Origin: Actinomycetota bacterium
GTDB taxonomy: Bacteria; Actinomycetota; Actinomycetes; S36-B12; UBA10799
Length of the DNA stretch: 12,443 bases
Assembly (NCBI GenBank): GCA_003452655.1
Contig: DMNR01000335.1
Span: 15,516 to 27,958 of the forward strand
Reading direction: 5' to 3'
Shown: piece by piece, positions 5,777-12,077 of the stretch
How positions within the stretch are numbered: position 1 is the stretch's first letter
Layout of the letters: every line of letters begins with the position of its first letter
Position numbers and translations under genes: made by a program
The notes under the pieces: generated by a model
Databases searched by the model: none
Seen by the model: the letters and a program-made list of their open reading frames with translations, nothing else
What the model was told of the DNA's origin: nothing

Positions 5777-7495
5777 TTAGTGGGGAGCCGCCCGCTCGAT
5801 CAGTGTGTCGACGTCGATGTGGGTGTCGTAGGCGCCAAAAGTGCGTGGAGCACCACCCGGAGAAAGGCGGGTTGCCACGAAGGCGTCGGCGACGGCGTTC
5901 GGTGCGTGTCGAATCAAGATCGACCCCTGCAGGAGCATCGCCATGCGCTCGGCAAGCAAGCGCGCCTGCGCCTCAAGCTGGGCAGGATCGCGTGCTAGCT
6001 GGTCCAGCACGCCAGTGACGGCAGCATCGAAAGTCGCATCGGTTCCGCGCACAGTCCCAACCTCCGCCAGCCAGGCGTCCAGGCTGGCGGGTTCCTTGCC
6101 CAAGGCCCTCAGCAAGTCGAGTGCGTTGACGTTTCCTGAGCCCTCCCAGATTGAATTCAGCGGTGCTTCTCGGTAGACCCTGGGCAATCCCGTCTCTTCG
6201 ACGTAGCCCGGCCCGCCCAGACACTCCATCGCCTCAGCGACGGTGAACGAGGTGCGCTTGCAAACGAAGTACTTACTCATGGGAAGTGCTATTCGACGCA
6301 GGGCGGCCTCGTGTTCTGCATCTGGTCCGGGTGCTGCGCCCACCGCTGCGTCCGTGGCGGCAGCTAGGCGCATTGACAGCCAGGTTGCTGCTTCAACCTC
6401 GATCGCAAGATCGGCGAGCACCTGACGCATCAGTGGTTGATCGATGAGCTGCTTGCCGAAAGCTGACCGATGTTCGGTGTGCCAAATCGCCTCCGACAGT
6501 GCCTTGCGCATGAGCGCGGTCGAACCAAGCACACAGTCCAGTCGGGTGGCCGAGACCATCTCGACAATCGTCTTGACGCCGCGGCCTTCGTCGCCGAGAC
6601 GCTGAGCCCATGTGTTGGAGAATTCGATCTCGCTTGACGCATTCGACCGATTGCCCAGCTTCTCTTTGAGGCGCTGAATCCGGAACACGTTGCGACTTCC
6701 GTCGGCGAGAACCCGCGGAACAACGAAACAGGTCAGTCCGCCCTCGGTGTGGCCAAGCACGAGGAACAAGTCGCTCATTGGGGCAGAACAAAACCACTTG
6801 TGACCATCGAGGGTGTAGGCGTTGGCCTCGCCAGGGATTGGCGTGGCGGTGGTTGTGTTTGTCCGCACATCAGAGCCGCCCTGCTTCTCCGTCATCGACA
6901 TACCTGCAATCAAACCGGCCTTGGAGGCCGGCGAGCGCAACCCGAAATCATAGGTCGATGAGGTCAGCCCGGGAACCCAGTCAGCGGCCACCACTGGGTC
7001 CACGTTGAGTGCAGGTACCGCGGCATAGGTCATGGAAATCGGGCAACCATGGCCCGCTTCGGACTGGTACCACGTCACGAACCCCGCCGCGCGAGTGACG
7101 TGGGCCGCCGGATCGTCACTAGCCCAGGGGGCTGCGTGTAGTCCGGCCGCGACAGCCTCATTCATCAGGGAGTGCCAGGCCGGATGAAATTCGACCTCGT
7201 CGACGCGGTGCCCGTATCGGTCGTGGGCTCGCAGGACAGGGGTATAGGTGTCCGCCTCGACCGCCCAGCGCTGAACCTCGGCGCTGCTGGCAAGCTTGCC
7301 GAGCTTTGACAGTGCCGGTGAGGCGGTCTCAGTGCCGAACACCGCAGTTGCCTGAGTGAGGGCGGTGTCGCAACCGTATACGTCGTAGTCCACCAGGGGC
7401 GGTGGTTGATTGAGGACGGTGTGGGTGTCAATTGGTGCAGGGCGGAACACCGTGTCGGCGCTGGTCTGGTTTGAGGTGCGTTCAGACGGCTGCAT
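5777..7495 (-). CDS. AidB-like acyl-CoA dehydrogenase
   Basis: This 572-residue flavoprotein belongs to the AidB branch of the acyl-CoA dehydrogenase family, a little longer than E. coli AidB (541). Diagnostic AidB-type motifs are THTVLNQPPPL near the N-terminus, DEVEFHPAWHSLM, PISMTYAAVPAL, GMSMTEKQGGSDVRTNTT (FAD/substrate-binding region, about 199-216), LDGHKWFCSAPMSD, RLKEKLGNRSNASSEIEF, MRKALSEAIWH with FGKQLIDQPLMR, and LNSIWEGSGNV (about 446-456). E. coli AidB binds DNA through a basic C-terminal domain; here the corresponding region (DAWLAEVGTVRGTDATFDAA onward) is poor in Lys/Arg and rather acidic, so a metabolic dehydrogenase role is at least as likely as alkylation response. The start is ATG 7495; a longer GTG start at 7534 would overlap the divergent gene. 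There is no Shine-Dalgarno; TACGGT lies 6 nt upstream, which suggests a leaderless mRNA. Confidence 0.93.
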   Translation of the reverse strand: MQPSERTSNQTSADTVFRPAPIDTHTVLNQPPPLVDYDVYGCDTALTQATAVFGTETASPALSKLGKLASSAEVQRWAVEADTYTPVLRAHDRYGHRVDEVEFHPAWHSLMNEAVAAGLHAAPWASDDPAAHVTRAAGFVTWYQSEAGHGCPISMTYAAVPALNVDPVVAADWVPGLTSSTYDFGLRSPASKAGLIAGMSMTEKQGGSDVRTNTTTATPIPGEANAYTLDGHKWFCSAPMSDLFLVLGHTEGGLTCFVVPRVLADGSRNVFRIQRLKEKLGNRSNASSEIEFSNTWAQRLGDEGRGVKTIVEMVSATRLDCVLGSTALMRKALSEAIWHTEHRSAFGKQLIDQPLMRQVLADLAIEVEAATWLSMRLAAATDAAVGAAPGPDAEHEAALRRIALPMSKYFVCKRTSFTVAEAMECLGGPGYVEETGLPRVYREAPLNSIWEGSGNVNALDLLRALGKEPASLDAWLAEVGTVRGTDATFDAAVTGVLDQLARDPAQLEAQARLLAERMAMLLQGSILIRHAPNAVADAFVATRLSPGGAPRTFGAYDTHIDVDTLIERAAPH

Positions 7496-7513
7496 GGCAC
7501 TACCGTAGGCATC
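7496..7513. promoter_or_regulatory. Bidirectional promoter with overlapping -10 elements, both genes apparently leaderless
   Basis: Only 18 bp separate the ATG of the AidB-like gene (7495, minus) from the GTG of the YihY gene (7514, plus). The heptamer TACCGTA (7501-7507) contains TACCGT on the plus strand, 7 nt before the GTG, and TACGGT on the minus strand, 6 nt before the ATG. Both fit TANNNT at the distance expected when transcription begins at the start codon, giving start points about 19 bp apart. Neither gene has a Shine-Dalgarno. No good -35 is visible on either side; each would lie inside the opposite coding region. Confidence 0.55.
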
Positions 7514-8536
7514 GTGTCGGCTGATGAACAGCACAGACCCGCAGGTCGGGTCGATCGCTGGATTGATCGCGGCACCGACTTTGTCGGTGTGATCATCTCG
7601 AAGATTCCGACCTCGGTCACACAGTTCACCCTCAAGTTATGGGCATTGTTGGTCGGTCGTCGGATCACCGGACTAGCCGCTGAGGCGGCATTCTGGGTGG
7701 TCTTCTCCTTGCCCTGGCTGATGTTGGCATTTGTCAGTGGCCTTGGCGTCAGCGCGAAGTATCTAGGCGAAGAGGCCGTTGATCAGGTCAAGGAATCCAT
7801 CGAAAACGTGATCAACACCGTGTTGACGCCGGAAGCGGCGTCACAGTTCGCCTTACCCGTTGTCAACGAAGTCTTCAACGAGACGCGACCCGACTTAGGG
7901 ATCATCGGGCTTGTGATCGCCCTGTGGGCGGGTTCTCGCGCAGTGATGGTCTACGTCCAATCGATCATGCTGATCAACGGCGAGTACGTGGAGCGAAGCT
8001 ATATCCGCCGCCGCGGCCTGTCCTTAGTTTTGTATGCCGTAGGGGCTGTGCTTTCGGTGTCGCTTCTGCCGATCCTGCTGATTGGCCCCAAGAAGCTTGG
8101 GGAATGGCTAAACCTGTCGAGCGTCGGAATCACGATTGGCTATGTCGTTGTTGTGGTGTTTGCGTCGATCACGATGTTGTGGGTCCTTCTGCATTACTCG
8201 TCGGTTAAGAAGCAATCAATGGTGTCGGCGCTGCCTGGCACGCTCGTAGCGCTCGTCACCGGTGCTACCGCCTGCCTGTTCGTGACGTTGTACGTTCGGA
8301 ATCTGTTCGCTGAGTCCTCTGTGTACGGAGTGCTGGCAACTCCGATCGCATTGATGGTGTACGCCTTCGTCATCAGCTTCACGGTGCTCTTGGGGGCGGC
8401 GGTGAATGCCGTCTTGGGCGATCGTGAAATCTTCGCCCCGGACAACAACCCGCACCTGCACTTCCGGCGTTCGACCAAACTGGTCGAGCAGCTCGCACCG
8501 ACAGAAACTTCGTCGGCGGACGCATCGAAGGCGTAG
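7514..8536 (+). CDS. YihY/virulence factor BrkB family membrane protein
   Basis: This 340-residue integral inner-membrane protein has about six hydrophobic segments, near residues 53-76, 128-151, 169-191, 204-227, 238-262 and 273-299, the layout of the YihY/BrkB (UPF0761) family. Family hallmarks include the early amphipathic part leading to ITGLAAEAAFWVVFSLPWLM, GLVIALWAGSRAVMVYVQSI, and the SALPGTLVALV segment before the fifth helix, followed by a final helix region with LGAAVNAVLGDR. The cytosolic tail is short and polar. The family was once called RNase BN by mistake; its real function is unsettled (transport or envelope integrity have been proposed). The start GTG 7514 is dictated by the short divergent gap. 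dinB follows after 75 bp on the same strand and may be cotranscribed. Confidence 0.9.
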   Translation: MSADEQHRPAGRVDRWIDRGTDFVGVIISKIPTSVTQFTLKLWALLVGRRITGLAAEAAFWVVFSLPWLMLAFVSGLGVSAKYLGEEAVDQVKESIENVINTVLTPEAASQFALPVVNEVFNETRPDLGIIGLVIALWAGSRAVMVYVQSIMLINGEYVERSYIRRRGLSLVLYAVGAVLSVSLLPILLIGPKKLGEWLNLSSVGITIGYVVVVVFASITMLWVLLHYSSVKKQSMVSALPGTLVALVTGATACLFVTLYVRNLFAESSVYGVLATPIALMVYAFVISFTVLLGAAVNAVLGDREIFAPDNNPHLHFRRSTKLVEQLAPTETSSADASKA

Positions 8537-8611
8537 GCCGATGTGGTCTTCCGAGGTGGTGACGGGGCGGTTCGCATCCGATTGTCGTACCCGCGTGCGA
8601 GGCTTGACCCG

Positions 8612-9838
8612 ATGAGCCGGGAGCAGTTGGAACGCGCTGGTGCGTTGCCGCCTATGGGCAGTGACGACGCCGGCTGCAACGTGCTTCACGTCGACATGGA
8701 TGCGTTCTTCGCGGCTGTTGAATTGCGCGATCGCCCCGAATTGAGAGGGCGGCCGGTGATTGTGGGTCGGCGCAATGGCCGAGGAGTTGTCGTCTCCGCC
8801 ACGTATGAGGCCCGTGCCGCCGGGGTGCATTCAGCGATGCCGATGGGCACGGCAATGCGGGCATGTCCTGCGGCAACCGTGATTGAGCCCTCGCGCGAGA
8901 AGTACTCGGCTGCAAGTCGAGACGTGATGGCGATTCTGAATGACGTGACGGCCTACGTCGACGAGGTATCAATTGATGAGGCGTTTCTGGACGTCTCGGG
9001 TGCGCGCCGCACTTTGGGATCGCCAACACAGGTCGCCACCGAGATTCGAACTCGAATGAAGTCGCACTTACAGCTGCCGTGTTCAGTCGGGGTCGGGACC
9101 GTGACGATGGTGGCAAAGATCGCCTCGACGATGGCAAAACCTGATGGCTTGCTCGTAGTTCCCGCAGGCGACACGGTTCGCTTTCTCCACAGCCTGCCTG
9201 TCGGGCGCCTTTGGGGCGTGGGATCCAAGACCGTGAAATCACTGGGTGCTATTGGCGTCTACACGGTCGCCGATCTAGCCGCATTGCCTCCGACCCGGCT
9301 CGCTCATGCGGTCGGTCGCGCTCACGCGACACGCCTGGCATCTTTGGCGGCTGGCCACGAGGTCCGGCCCATCGCTGGACGCGGCGCAGAGAAGTCCATT
9401 GGGTCCGAGCACACGTTTGACGTGGACGTCACATCGCTGGCGGACCTGGAGAAATCCGTTCGGCTGGAGGTTGAGGAAGTTGCCCGGCGCGCCCGTAGCG
9501 CGGGCTTGACCGCAACAACAGTCACCGTCAAAGTCAGGTTCGAGGACTTCAGGACTACTGATCGGTCCCGCACGATGGCCGCGGCAACGGACTCCGCCTC
9601 GGCCATATTCGTGGTTGCGCGAGATCTGCTGCGTCAATCAGTGACACCTGAATCATCGGTTCGGCTGGTGGGCGTTCGGCTCAGTGGTTTGGCGGAAGTC
9701 AGTGAGACAGGCCATCAACTCAGCTTCGATTCCAGCGCCGAAGCGCATACTGTTGCTGAGGAAACCGTCGACCAGATCGTCGCCAGATTCGGGCCGGCGG
9801 CCCTCCAACGGGCTAGTTTGATCAGGCAAAAGGAATAA
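8612..9838 (+). CDS. dinB: DNA polymerase IV (Y-family, translesion)
   Basis: This 408-residue Y-family polymerase carries out error-prone bypass of damaged template. Palm metal-binding motifs are HVDMDAFFAAVE (Asp28, with Phe33 at the steric-gate position) and SIDEAFLDVSG (Asp122, Glu123). Next come the helix-hairpin-helix thumb region (LPVGRLWGVGSKTVKSLG) and the little-finger domain (SIGSEHTFDVDV, VTVKVRFEDF, VRLVGVRLSGL). QLSFD (369-373) near the C-terminus is a plausible weak beta-clamp-binding motif. The start ATG 8612 is preferred over GTG 8543 because the extra N-terminal residues resemble no family member; ATG 8654 is a further alternative. I see no LexA-type SOS box (GAACNNNNGTTC form) in the 75-bp gap upstream, so if the gene is induced the signal lies elsewhere. 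Confidence 0.95.
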   Translation: MSREQLERAGALPPMGSDDAGCNVLHVDMDAFFAAVELRDRPELRGRPVIVGRRNGRGVVVSATYEARAAGVHSAMPMGTAMRACPAATVIEPSREKYSAASRDVMAILNDVTAYVDEVSIDEAFLDVSGARRTLGSPTQVATEIRTRMKSHLQLPCSVGVGTVTMVAKIASTMAKPDGLLVVPAGDTVRFLHSLPVGRLWGVGSKTVKSLGAIGVYTVADLAALPPTRLAHAVGRAHATRLASLAAGHEVRPIAGRGAEKSIGSEHTFDVDVTSLADLEKSVRLEVEEVARRARSAGLTATTVTVKVRFEDFRTTDRSRTMAAATDSASAIFVVARDLLRQSVTPESSVRLVGVRLSGLAEVSETGHQLSFDSSAEAHTVAEETVDQIVARFGPAALQRASLIRQKE

Positions 9839-9852
9839 TTTTCGTAGCTCTT

Positions 9853-9879
9853 AGTCACCAGTGGGTTTCCAGGGTGACT
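9853..9879. repeat. Inverted repeat centred on a -35 element upstream of the DUF3040 gene
   Basis: AGTCACC (9853-9859) and GGTGACT (9873-9879) are perfect 7-bp inverted arms with a 13-nt spacer. Arm centres are 20 bp apart, close to two helical turns, and the symmetry axis falls on the TTTCCA hexamer at 9866-9871. That placement fits an operator. It could instead be a weak hairpin ending dinB transcription 15 nt past its stop, but no T-tract follows. Confidence 0.45.
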
Positions 9880-9894
9880 CCAGATGCCTATGCT
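9866..9894 (+). promoter_or_regulatory. Promoter for the DUF3040-patatin pair
   Basis: TTTCCA (9866-9871), a 17-bp spacer and TATGCT (9889-9894) form a reasonable sigma-70-type promoter, with four of six matches in each hexamer; TATGCT is a common actinobacterial -10 variant. Transcription would start near 9901, giving a leader of about 100 nt before the GTG at 10003. Confidence 0.5.
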
Positions 9895-9923
9895 GGTCCT
9901 AGGTCGGTATCGTTTCTGATTGT

Positions 9924-9946
9924 GTACCGGCTGTACCTGCAGTACC
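9924..9946 (+). repeat. Three GTACC repeats at exact 9-bp spacing
   Basis: GTACC occurs at 9924-9928, 9933-9937 and 9942-9946 (units GTACCGGCT, GTACCTGCA, GTACCTAGT). The array lies between the candidate promoter and the ribosome binding site, inside the predicted leader. Its role is unknown; chance is possible for so short a unit, but three in exact register is unusual. Confidence 0.4.
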
Positions 9947-9987
9947 TAGTCGGCCCGAATGACTGCGGCGTTGCCTCAGTCGCAGCG

Positions 9988-9996
9988 AGGAGGTGA
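9988..9996 (+). promoter_or_regulatory. Near-perfect ribosome binding site of the DUF3040 gene
   Basis: AGGAGGTGA matches the 16S anti-Shine-Dalgarno over its full length and lies 6 nt before GTG 10003. It is the strongest ribosome binding site in the window and fixes this start. Confidence 0.85.
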
Positions 9997-10002
9997 ACGC
10001 GA

Positions 10003-10425
10003 GTGCCACTATCTGAGCACGAGCAACGATTGCTCGAGCAGATGGAACGTGCCCTGCACGAAGAAGATCCGAAGCTCGCCTCAACACTGCGACACGGGTC
10101 GAACTACACGGTGAATGGCCGCCAGGTTCTGCTCGGCAGCCTTGGTGTTGTCCTTGGCTTGGCAGCCCTGCTGGGCGGCGTCATCACCTCCCTCGTCATC
10201 CTGGGAGTGATCGGCTTCCTTCTCATGCTCGGTGGGACCTTGATGATCGGTTCGGCATTCCGCGGGCCGAAGCAGGCCGCGGCGAATGCTGCGAATGGCC
10301 TTGGTTCGACCGGTTCGGCGAGCTCCTCCCAGAAGCGCAATACGAAGTCGGCCAAGAGTTCCGCCGGCTTCATGTCAAAGGTAGAAGAGCGCTGGCGCAA
10401 GCGTCGTGAGGGCGAAGGGATCTAG
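10003..10425 (+). CDS. DUF3040 family small membrane protein
   Basis: This 140-residue protein has the actinobacterial DUF3040 layout. A charged N-terminus MPLSEHEQRLLEQMERAL with EEDPKLAS (1-27) is followed by two adjacent membrane helices (about 41-62 and 64-85, rich in Gly and Leu with a tight turn) and a basic, Ser/Lys-rich cytosolic tail ending in EERWRKRREGEGI. Both termini are probably cytoplasmic. The family has no established function; in many actinomycetes it is encoded near cell-division genes. Here the stop codon is 2 nt before the probable start of the patatin gene, so the two proteins are likely made together. Confidence 0.92.
   Translation: MPLSEHEQRLLEQMERALHEEDPKLASTLRHGSNYTVNGRQVLLGSLGVVLGLAALLGGVITSLVILGVIGFLLMLGGTLMIGSAFRGPKQAAANAANGLGSTGSASSSQKRNTKSAKSSAGFMSKVEERWRKRREGEGI
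10414..10420 (+). promoter_or_regulatory. Ribosome binding site supporting a CTG start for the patatin gene
   Basis: GAAGGGA (10414-10420), inside the end of the DUF3040 gene, lies 7 nt before CTG 10428. It is a moderate Shine-Dalgarno, and it is correctly placed only for a noncanonical start codon. Confidence 0.4.
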
Positions 10426-10427
10426 TC

Positions 10428-11306
10428 CTGCCCTCGATTGAGCTGGCAGCACGGCTCCCAGGTCCAGTTGCATACGTCCTAGCCGGTGGCGCTTCCTACG
10501 GTGCAGTCCAAGTCGGACAACTGCGGGCGCTGGCGAAAACCGATATCACCCCAGACATGATCATTGGAACTTCCGTCGGTGCGCTCAACGGCACGGTGGT
10601 GGCCGAGGATCCCGGCGGTGCTGCAGACCGGTTAGCGGCTCTGTGGTCAACCGTCACCCGTGAGGATGTATTCGGCAAGACCCTGCCGACCGCCTACCGC
10701 CTCGCGGCCAGGAAGTCTTCGGCGATCGACAACAAGTCCCTTCAAGCCTTCATCGAGGGCGCGGTTGAGAGTCGAGACTTTGCCGACCTCAAGGTGCCAC
10801 ATACAGCGATCACCACTGACTTCGATACTGGCGAGGTTGTGCCACTGCGCGAGGGCGACCTGATCTCAGCGGTGATGGCAAGTGCCGCGATTCCAGCTGT
10901 CTTTCCGGCGGTAGAACGTGATGGTCGTCGATTGGTTGATGGGGGAGTCGTCGCCAACGTTCCCATCGGGATAGCCGCCGCTCAGGGGGCGCAGACGATT
11001 GTCGTGCTTGACTGTGGCTTCACGGTGATCGCGCCGCAGAAGGAAGAGACACTGCGGGCGAACCTCATGCGGATGGCCGCGATTATGGCGTCGCAACAAG
11101 TCAGGCGCGACCTCGAGAAGGTTCGCGACCGAACTGTTCTTTACTTGCCTGGCCCGTGGCCCATTGGGAGCCGTCCGGATGACTTCCGGCGCAGCCAGGA
11201 ACTGGCAAGCGCGGCCTACGACCTGACGCTTGAATGGCTCGCTGAGCTACGAATAGAAGGTCCTGGCCGCTATGGGAAGGCGCCTTCGGACTTCCTTGCA
11301 CGCTGA
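10428..11306 (+). CDS. Patatin-like phospholipase with noncanonical (CTG or ATT) start
   Basis: This serine lipid hydrolase of the patatin family has about 292 residues if it starts at CTG 10428. Motifs are the glycine-rich oxyanion hole VLAGGASYGAVQVG (17-30), the nucleophile elbow IGTSVGALNG (Ser49) and the catalytic Asp in LVDGGVVANVP (Asp171), with the supporting SAAIPAVFP segment. Acyl-ester hydrolysis is expected; the substrate is unknown. The first ATG in frame (10557) would delete the oxyanion hole and leave only a few residues before Ser49. Upstream of it the frame is open back to a TGA at 10407-10409 and holds no ATG, GTG or TTG. The usable codons are CTG 10428 (ribosome binding site GAAGGGA 7 nt upstream), ATT 10437 and CTG 10443. 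DUF3040 ends 2 nt before CTG 10428, so translational coupling probably helps initiation. The gene family is certain; the exact start is not. Confidence 0.82.
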   Translation: MPSIELAARLPGPVAYVLAGGASYGAVQVGQLRALAKTDITPDMIIGTSVGALNGTVVAEDPGGAADRLAALWSTVTREDVFGKTLPTAYRLAARKSSAIDNKSLQAFIEGAVESRDFADLKVPHTAITTDFDTGEVVPLREGDLISAVMASAAIPAVFPAVERDGRRLVDGGVVANVPIGIAAAQGAQTIVVLDCGFTVIAPQKEETLRANLMRMAAIMASQQVRRDLEKVRDRTVLYLPGPWPIGSRPDDFRRSQELASAAYDLTLEWLAELRIEGPGRYGKAPSDFLAR

Positions 11307-11364
11307 GTTCATCAGCAATGTGTCGACCCCGTGCGCACCGGCAACAAGTCCGTGCGTCAGGATT

Positions 11365-11427
11365 TGCCTAGGCATCAGATGCGTCAGCGTCCGGTGCGAA
11401 CGGACCTTAAAGATCAACTTTCGAAAG
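11365..11427 (+). promoter_or_regulatory. Cluster of small palindromes upstream of the MaoC-type gene
   Basis: Within 63 bp lie TGCCTAGGCA (11365-11374, perfect), GCATC-A-GATGC (11372-11382), GTCCG with CGGAC separated by 7 nt (11389-11405), and CTTTCGAAAG (11418-11427, perfect). The last overlaps the probable ribosome binding site GAAAGG (11423-11428), 7 nt before GTG 11436. TGCGTCAG also occurs twice, at 11353-11360 and 11380-11387. Operator and mRNA-hairpin readings are both possible. Confidence 0.35.
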
Positions 11428-11435
11428 GCGAATCA

Positions 11436-11972
11436 GTGACAGTTCATCCCGCTCAGCTCGGCCGATTCTTCGAAGACTTTGAGGTTGGAGATGTTTACCA
11501 GCACCCCTTCGGCAGAACGATTTCCGAGGCGGATTCCACCTGGTTCACGCTGCTCACGTGCAACACCAATCAGAATCATTTCAATGCTCATCTCGCCGAA
11601 TCGAATCCAATCACTGACGGAAAGATCATCGTCAATAGTGGCTTGACCGTTGCGCTGGTGCTTGGGCTTTCCGTCATCGACATGAGCCAGAACGCCGTGG
11701 CGAACCTTGGTTGGACTGACATCAAGCTAACCCACCCGGTCTACATCGGCGACACGATCTACGCCGAATCGATCTGCATCGACAAGCGCGAATCCGCTAA
11801 GCGCCCGTTCGCGGGCATCATCACGATGAACACTCGTGGTTTGAATCAGAACGGCGATCAGATCGTGTCGTGGAAGCGCACGGTTATGGTTCCCAAGGGT
11901 GATTCGGGGATCGGAAAGAACTACTTCCCGCAGGCAAAAGCAGGCCCGTTAGAGCTGCCCGAAGGGGACTAG
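11436..11972 (+). CDS. MaoC-like (hotdog-fold) acyl-CoA dehydratase/hydratase
   Basis: This 178-residue single hotdog-domain protein resembles the actinobacterial MaoC group that acts on mesaconyl-, itaconyl- or similar branched enoyl-CoAs: opening GRFFEDFEVGDVYQHPFGRT, then SEADSTWFTLLTCNTNQNHF, IIVNSGLTVALVLGLSVIDM, LGWTDIKLTHPVYIGDTIYA and NTRGLNQNGDQIVSWKRTVM. In R-specific hydratases the active-site segment is GDxNPxH; here it reads CNTNQNH, so His48 is kept but the catalytic Asp position is Asn43, which I believe is common in this subgroup. The start GTG 11436 has GAAAGG 7 nt upstream and puts the conserved domain at residue 9; a longer GTG start at 11331 would add 35 residues that resemble nothing. 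The substrate is inferred from family resemblance only, and no partner gene for a C5-dicarboxylate pathway is adjacent. Confidence 0.87.
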   Translation: MTVHPAQLGRFFEDFEVGDVYQHPFGRTISEADSTWFTLLTCNTNQNHFNAHLAESNPITDGKIIVNSGLTVALVLGLSVIDMSQNAVANLGWTDIKLTHPVYIGDTIYAESICIDKRESAKRPFAGIITMNTRGLNQNGDQIVSWKRTVMVPKGDSGIGKNYFPQAKAGPLELPEGD

Positions 11973-12077
11973 TCGTACACCGTCCGGTCGCGCGCGGCGA
12001 TTAGCGGGCAACTGGTTCCTGCAGGACTGTGCTAGCCGCATCGTGCAACTAGTCGGCGGCGGTCAACCCCGGGGACC
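11973..12077. other. Convergent intergenic gap
   Basis: The 105 bp between two converging genes should contain a terminator, but I see no GC stem followed by a T-run on either strand. It does contain the perfect palindromes TCCTGCAGGA (12017-12026) and CCCCGGGG (12067-12074), and ACTAGTCG occurs both at 11968-11975 and at 12048-12055. Confidence 0.3.

Noticed and set aside
7496..7534. GTG 7534 as start of the AidB-like gene
   Set aside because: It would overlap the divergent YihY gene by 21 bp and adds residues not seen in AidB relatives; ATG 7495 matches the leaderless layout.
8537..8611. SOS (LexA) box upstream of dinB
   Set aside because: I looked for GAAC-N4-GTTC or a near match in the gap and found none.
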